In this document: one piece after another, positions 5,325 to 8,963 of the stretch
Numbering within the stretch: the stretch's first letter is position 1
Layout: the number at the start of each line of letters is the position of its first letter
DNA from: Blastocatellia bacterium
GTDB lineage: Bacteria > Acidobacteriota > Blastocatellia > Pyrinomonadales > Pyrinomonadaceae
NCBI GenBank assembly: GCA_003488005.1
Contig: DNND01000100.1
Span: 1-8,963, forward strand
Direction: 5' to 3'
DNA: 8,963 nt
The notes under the pieces: generated by a model
Databases searched by the model: none
Seen by the model: the letters and a program-made list of their open reading frames with translations, nothing else
Told to the model about the DNA's origin: nothing
Made by a program: the position numbers and the translations under genes

Positions 5325-5325
5325 A

Positions 5326-6705
5326 ATGGCCACTCCTGATCCAATTCGCGAGCAATCGCTCGAGCGTTCGCTGCCGAACAGCGCTGAAGCTGAACGTGCA
5401 ATACTCGGCGGCATTCTTCTCGACAACGCCTTAATTAGCCAGGCAATCGAGTTGCTGCGCCCGGAAGATTTTTACGTTCCTTCGCACCGGCGGATCTTCG
5501 TGGCCATGACCGCGCTATTCGAACGCGGCGGCGAAATTAATCCGATTCTAATCGGTGAAGAACTCAAGAAAGAAAACGGTCTGGATTCGGTCGGCGGGAT
5601 CAGTTTCATCACGAACCTGACTTACGGCCTGCCTCATTCCACCAACATCGTTCATTACGCCAAGATCGTGCGCGGCAAATCGATGTTGCGGCAACTGATC
5701 CGCGCGGCGAACAAGATTACCCAGGAAGCACTGGAGCAGGAAGACGAACCGGAACTCATTCTGGACCATGCCGAGCATGCGATTTTCGAGTTGGCTGATG
5801 AACGCATTCGCCAGGGCTTTGTGCACGTCAAGCCGATCGCCGAACAATTGCTGGAAAAAATCCAGGAGATGGAAGGCCGCGCCGCTGTCTTAACCGGACT
5901 CACCACCGGCTTTGCCGATCTCGACAAATTGACATCCGGATTGCAGCGTCAGGATTTGATCATCGTTGCCGCCCGGCCATCGATGGGAAAGACTAGTTTC
6001 GCCCTAATGCTGGCGGAGAACGCGGCGATTCACGTGCCCGGCGCTGTCGTCGGCGTCTTCTCGTTGGAGATGTCGAAAGAGGCGCTGGTCATGCGCATGC
6101 TCTGTTCGCAGGGCAATATCGATGCGCAGCGTTTTCGCAATGGCTTTCTTTCGCGGCCTGAATGGGCGCAGATTGCAAAATCGCTCGGCATCCTGGCCGA
6201 CGCCAAAATCTTTCTCGACGACACACCGGGCATCTCTGTTTTGGAAATGCGCGCCAAGGCCCGCCGGCTGATGGTCGAACAGAAACGATTGGATTTGATC
6301 GTCGTTGACTATCTCCAGTTGATGTCGGGCTCGTCAAAACGTTTCGAGTCGCGACAGCAGGAAGTCTCGCAGATCTCGCGCGAACTGAAAGGCCTGGCGA
6401 AAGAACTGAATATTCCGCTGGTTGCGTTGTCACAACTTTCGCGCGCGCCGGAATCGCGTTCCGATCACCGGCCGCAGCTTGCGGACTTGCGCGAGTCGGG
6501 CGCGCTCGAGCAGGACGCCGACGTGGTCGCATTCATCTATCGGCCCGAGCAGTACAAAACGCCAGAGGAACGCGACAGCATGCCTGACGACGAGAAGAAC
6601 GTTGCAGAACTCATCGTCGCCAAACAACGCAACGGCCCCACCGACACCATTCGTCTGCGCTTTACTCCCTCCAGCATGCGGTTCGATAATCTCTACCGCG
6701 AATGA
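5326..6705 (+). CDS. dnaB: replicative DNA helicase DnaB
   Basis: Hexameric 5'-3' helicase that unwinds DNA ahead of the replication fork and works with DnaG primase. The 459-residue length is typical. The N-terminal helical domain starts at PNSAEAERAILGGILLDN (17-34). The RecA-like motor domain carries Walker A ARPSMGKTS (216-224), FSLEM (245-249), the Walker B region LIVVDYLQLM (324-333), VALSQLSR (366-373), the RPQLADLRESGALEQDADVV segment (382-401) and VAKQRNGPTD (431-440), which contains the expected arginine finger region. No intein is present. The ATG at 5326 gives the usual N-terminus; the frame is open back to 5242, but that region is terminator plus repeat. There is no Shine-Dalgarno, and a tandem repeat abuts the start. 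It overlaps alr by 4 nt (ATGA), so the two are translated together. Confidence 0.97.
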   Translation: MATPDPIREQSLERSLPNSAEAERAILGGILLDNALISQAIELLRPEDFYVPSHRRIFVAMTALFERGGEINPILIGEELKKENGLDSVGGISFITNLTYGLPHSTNIVHYAKIVRGKSMLRQLIRAANKITQEALEQEDEPELILDHAEHAIFELADERIRQGFVHVKPIAEQLLEKIQEMEGRAAVLTGLTTGFADLDKLTSGLQRQDLIIVAARPSMGKTSFALMLAENAAIHVPGAVVGVFSLEMSKEALVMRMLCSQGNIDAQRFRNGFLSRPEWAQIAKSLGILADAKIFLDDTPGISVLEMRAKARRLMVEQKRLDLIVVDYLQLMSGSSKRFESRQQEVSQISRELKGLAKELNIPLVALSQLSRAPESRSDHRPQLADLRESGALEQDADVVAFIYRPEQYKTPEERDSMPDDEKNVAELIVAKQRNGPTDTIRLRFTPSSMRFDNLYRE

Positions 6706-7877
6706 GCGTCGACAACAATTCATCGAATCAGTTAACCGGACATCGTCCTACGTGGGCCGAGATTAATCTCGACGCCCTTGCCGCAAATTTCCAGCTCGTA
6801 AGAAATCATGTTGGCCCAGACGTCAACGTGATGGCTGTAGTTAAAGCGAACGCGTACGGTCATGGCGCGGTCGAGTGTGCGCGGCGGTTGGAACGCGAAG
6901 GCGCGGATTGGTTTGGCGTTGCTTTGCCGGAAGAGGGAATTGAACTAAGGACTGCGGGCATCACGCGGCCGATTCTTTGTCTCGGTGGTTTTTGGGAAGG
7001 ACAGGCTGAGCTTTGCCTTGAACACAATCTGGTTCCGGTGGTTTACCGGCTGGACATGCTGGAAGCGATTGACTGTGCCGCGCGCGATCGAGGCATTGTT
7101 GCGGATGTTCATTTAAAAATCGATACGGGGATGGGCCGGCTGGGCGTGCGCTTCGACGAAGTCGCGCGCTTTGCGCCGCAGTTAAAAGAATTTAAGAACG
7201 TTCGAATTGACGGCTTAATGACTCACTTCGCAGCTGCTGACGAGCCGTCTTGCGAAGTCTTAACTCAGCAACAGATTCAGAGATTTCATGATGCGGTTGC
7301 GGCGTTTCGCGAAATGGGTTTCGACCCTGGATTTGTACACCTGGCAAATTCTGCCGGCATCTTTGCCGAGCGCGAGAGCTGGGGAAACATGGTGCGGCCC
7401 GGCGGTGTTCTTTACGGTTTGTGGCGCGACATTCTGGATCCTGCTCATCGCGATGAAAAATTGCGCGCGGTCATGTCGCTTCATTCGCGCATCTTGTTGC
7501 TAAAATGGGTGCCCGAAGGTGAGACGGTCGGGTATGGCTGTACTTTCGAAGCTTCGCGAAAGACGCTGGTGGCAACGGTTCCCATTGGCTATGACGATGG
7601 TTACCTGCGCGGGCTGTCAAACCGGAGCCACGTGATCATTCGCGGCGTGTTTGCTACGGTCATCGGCCGTATCTCGATGGACCTCACGTTGGTTGATGTA
7701 ACGAATGTTCCCGATGTGAAGCTGAACGATGAGGTCGTACTACTGGGTGAAAGCGCGGGACAATCGGTTACGGCTGAGTATCTCGCGAAGACCGCGGGCA
7801 CGCTTTCTTATGAAGTTACCTGCGGCATCGGCACTCGCGTTCCTCGCGTATTCGTGGAAGACCAAACGAAAGTTTGA
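6702..7877 (+). CDS. alr: alanine racemase
   Basis: PLP-dependent enzyme interconverting L- and D-alanine, supplying D-Ala for peptidoglycan. At 391 residues it is slightly longer than the usual ~370-390. The PLP-binding lysine is Lys48 in MAVVKANAYGHG (44-55). Further motifs are IDTGMGRLGVR (140-150), HLANSAG (213-219), VRPGGVLYGL (231-240), the second catalytic residue Tyr278 in ETVGYGC, VPIGYDDGYLRGLSN (293-307) and IGRISMDLTLVDVT (321-334). The C-terminus carries SYEVTCGIGTRVPRVF. Its ATG overlaps the dnaB TGA (ATGA at 6702-6705), indicating translational coupling; no separate Shine-Dalgarno is visible. The first ~15 residues are an extra N-terminal stretch before the conserved RPTWAEINLDAL. 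Confidence 0.97.
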   Translation: MSVDNNSSNQLTGHRPTWAEINLDALAANFQLVRNHVGPDVNVMAVVKANAYGHGAVECARRLEREGADWFGVALPEEGIELRTAGITRPILCLGGFWEGQAELCLEHNLVPVVYRLDMLEAIDCAARDRGIVADVHLKIDTGMGRLGVRFDEVARFAPQLKEFKNVRIDGLMTHFAAADEPSCEVLTQQQIQRFHDAVAAFREMGFDPGFVHLANSAGIFAERESWGNMVRPGGVLYGLWRDILDPAHRDEKLRAVMSLHSRILLLKWVPEGETVGYGCTFEASRKTLVATVPIGYDDGYLRGLSNRSHVIIRGVFATVIGRISMDLTLVDVTNVPDVKLNDEVVLLGESAGQSVTAEYLAKTAGTLSYEVTCGIGTRVPRVFVEDQTKV

Positions 7878-7939
7878 AACCCCGAACTTCTTGCCGCTAT
7901 ATCAAGTAGTTCAGAATGCGGTAGTGTCCCAATTCAGTT

Positions 7940-8033
7940 TCTGTGCGTCCTCTGTGTTCTCTGTGCCTCGGTGGTGAATATTTATTAGCAATTGGCCACC
8001 ACAGAGGCACAGAGAACACAGAGGACGCACAGA
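7940..8033 (+). repeat. 37-bp inverted repeat with CACAGAG-type units (element 7)
   Basis: The left arm (7940-7976) and right arm (7997-8033) are reverse complements at 36 of 37 positions, with a 20-nt AT-rich loop. Arms are made of CACAGAG, AACACAGAG and similar words about 8-9 nt apart. It lies in the 188-nt spacer between alr and the DUF1569 gene; 7878-7939 shows nothing else clear. It ends 32 nt before the next start. No T-run follows. Confidence 0.92.
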
Positions 8034-8065
8034 GTTAAAATCGCTTGTTGCTTTGGTGTGGATGA

Positions 8066-8524
8066 ATGAAGAGCCTTAACAATCAACAGGACAGAGAACA
8101 ACTGCGGCAACGTTTGCTTCGGGTCACATCCGCTAGCCCGCGTCGCTGGGGTAAAATGTCGTCTCACCAGATGGTTTGTCATCTCACTGATTCTTTCAAA
8201 GCCGGCACCGGAGAGAAAACAGTTAGTGCAACTGGAAACGTGTTTCATCGCAGCGTTGTGAAATGGCTTGCGCTTTACTTGCCGGTGCCGTGGCCTCACG
8301 GTGTGCCGACTCGCCCGGAAATGAATCAAGATTTCGGCGGTACCAAGCCGGTAGAATTTGAAAAGGACCGCACGGAGCTGATCGAGCTGATCGAACGGTT
8401 CTCGCGTGCACAGAGAGATTTTGATTGGCATCCGCATCCGCTTTTTGGCCTGATGGCGGATCGCGATTGGTTTCGTTGGGGCTATCTGCACGTCGATCAT
8501 CATCTGCGCCAATTCGGAGTTTGA
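8066..8524 (+). CDS. DUF1569 / DinB-like protein
   Basis: The 152-residue protein resembles the DUF1569 branch of the DinB/YfiT four-helix superfamily. The evidence is the N-terminal pattern SPRRWGKMSSHQMVCHLTDS (24-43), which corresponds to the usual 'W G K M ... Q M L ... H' helix, and the C-terminal HPLFGLMADRDWFRWGYLHV (124-143) continuing to HHLRQFG. His39, His142 and His145/His146 sit where the family carries its likely metal ligands. DinB-like proteins are often metal-dependent thiol transferases or of unknown role, so no substrate is proposed. It is soluble, with no signal peptide. The ATG at 8066 has no convincing Shine-Dalgarno; an overlapping ATG at 8062 is out of frame. The 188-nt gap and hairpin separate it from alr; the following hydrolase starts 48 nt downstream. 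Confidence 0.8.
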   Translation: MKSLNNQQDREQLRQRLLRVTSASPRRWGKMSSHQMVCHLTDSFKAGTGEKTVSATGNVFHRSVVKWLALYLPVPWPHGVPTRPEMNQDFGGTKPVEFEKDRTELIELIERFSRAQRDFDWHPHPLFGLMADRDWFRWGYLHVDHHLRQFGV

Positions 8525-8572
8525 AGTGGAGCGGACTTAAACGGCGTTTCTCTTACCCAGCACAATTAATAA

Positions 8573-8963
8573 ATGGAACCGCAACCTTCTCAAATAGCAA
8601 CGAGCGATGGCGACAGCGTCGGCGCGCTGTTGTATCTTGCTGCCAAAAAGAATCGCGCAGGCATAACTGTGATCCTTGGGCACGGCGCGGGCGCCAATCA
8701 ACTGCATCCCTTCATGCGATTGTTTGCGAGTGGACTGGCTGAGCGCGGTTTTGATGTCTTGACGTTCAACTTTCAATACATGGAAGAGGGCCGCCGCGTG
8801 CCCGATCCGAAAGCGAAACTCGAAAGCTGTTACCGCGCGGTAATCGAAGCCGCGCGTGCCAACAAAAAGTTGCAAGGGAATCGCCTGGTGATTGGCGGCA
8901 AGTCGATGGGCGGGCGCATCGCGTCGCAAGTCGCCGCGACTTTGGACTGCGGCGGCTCGACGC
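8573..8963 (+). CDS. alpha/beta hydrolase, KANL3/Tex30-like (3' end outside the window)
   Basis: Open from the ATG at 8573 to the window edge, 130 residues so far. It begins MEPQPSQIATSDGD and shows the oxyanion-hole segment VILGHGAGANQLHPFM (33-48), TFNFQYMEEGRRVPDPK (64-80) and the nucleophile elbow GGKSMGGR (108-115) with Ser111. The HGAGA...HPFM and GGKSMGGR pair is typical of the predicted hydrolases of the COG3571 / KANL3-Tex30 type. Substrate is unknown. The Asp and His of the triad would lie beyond the window. Codon use and G+C resemble the upstream genes. There is no clear Shine-Dalgarno before the ATG. It follows the DUF1569 gene after a 48-nt spacer, so the two may share a transcript. 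Confidence 0.85.
   Translation, partial: MEPQPSQIATSDGDSVGALLYLAAKKNRAGITVILGHGAGANQLHPFMRLFASGLAERGFDVLTFNFQYMEEGRRVPDPKAKLESCYRAVIEAARANKKLQGNRLVIGGKSMGGRIASQVAATLDCGGST

Noticed and set aside
6422..6766. Open frame of 114 residues in +2 inside dnaB and the start of alr
   Set aside because: It overlaps conserved DnaB motifs and shows no family features; typical shadow of a G+C-rich gene.
8537..8929. Antisense open frame of 130 residues near the window end
   Set aside because: The + strand frame from 8573 shows HGAGAN and GGKSMGGR hydrolase motifs; the antisense frame is its shadow.
1..8963. A hidden defence, secretion or biosynthetic system
   Set aside because: All sizeable coding space is taken by recognised housekeeping genes plus a DinB-like and a hydrolase gene; nothing suggests a dedicated new system beyond the repeats.

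Overview
The window is an ordinary housekeeping segment of a bacterial chromosome. All recognisable genes lie on the + strand: ispE, tRNA-Gln(UUG), prs, rplY (ctc), pth, rpsF, rpsR, rplI, dnaB, alr, a DUF1569/DinB-like gene and the start of an alpha/beta hydrolase cut by the window edge. The ispE ... prs-ctc-pth order is an old arrangement also known from Bacillus. Joined to rpsF-rpsR-rplI-dnaB-alr, without ssb between rpsF and rpsR, it fits Acidobacteriota (perhaps Blastocatellia). That placement comes from remembered gene order and general look, not from a search, so hold it at moderate confidence. No mobile element with a transposase, no CRISPR array, no phage gene and no defence system is visible.

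Layout: 1-75 may be the tail of an upstream gene. 132-1151 holds ispE and tRNA-Gln (isoprenoid precursor synthesis; decoding). 1249-3669 holds prs, rplY and pth (PRPP supply, a 5S rRNA-binding ribosomal protein, peptidyl-tRNA recycling). 3756-5172 is a ribosomal protein run, rpsF-rpsR-rplI, closed by a strong intrinsic terminator at 5232-5269. 5326-7877 is dnaB-alr with an ATGA overlap (replicative helicase, D-alanine for peptidoglycan). 8066-8963 holds two less characterised genes.

The unexpected part is between the genes. Each of the seven spacers longer than about 90 bases that precede prs, rplY, pth, rpsF, rpsR, dnaB and the DUF1569 gene carries a short-unit repeat. Five are long hairpins of roughly 28-37 bp, several with arms made of tandem units of about 7-9 nt. 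Two are single-armed tandem arrays. All end 0-32 nt before the next start codon. Unit sequences differ from spacer to spacer, except that the rpsF and rpsR elements share a unit, while the two arms within one hairpin match closely. In one case (pth) both start and stop codons lie inside repeat arms. The repeats also create open in-frame extensions upstream of rpsF, rpsR and dnaB that would mislead automatic start calling.
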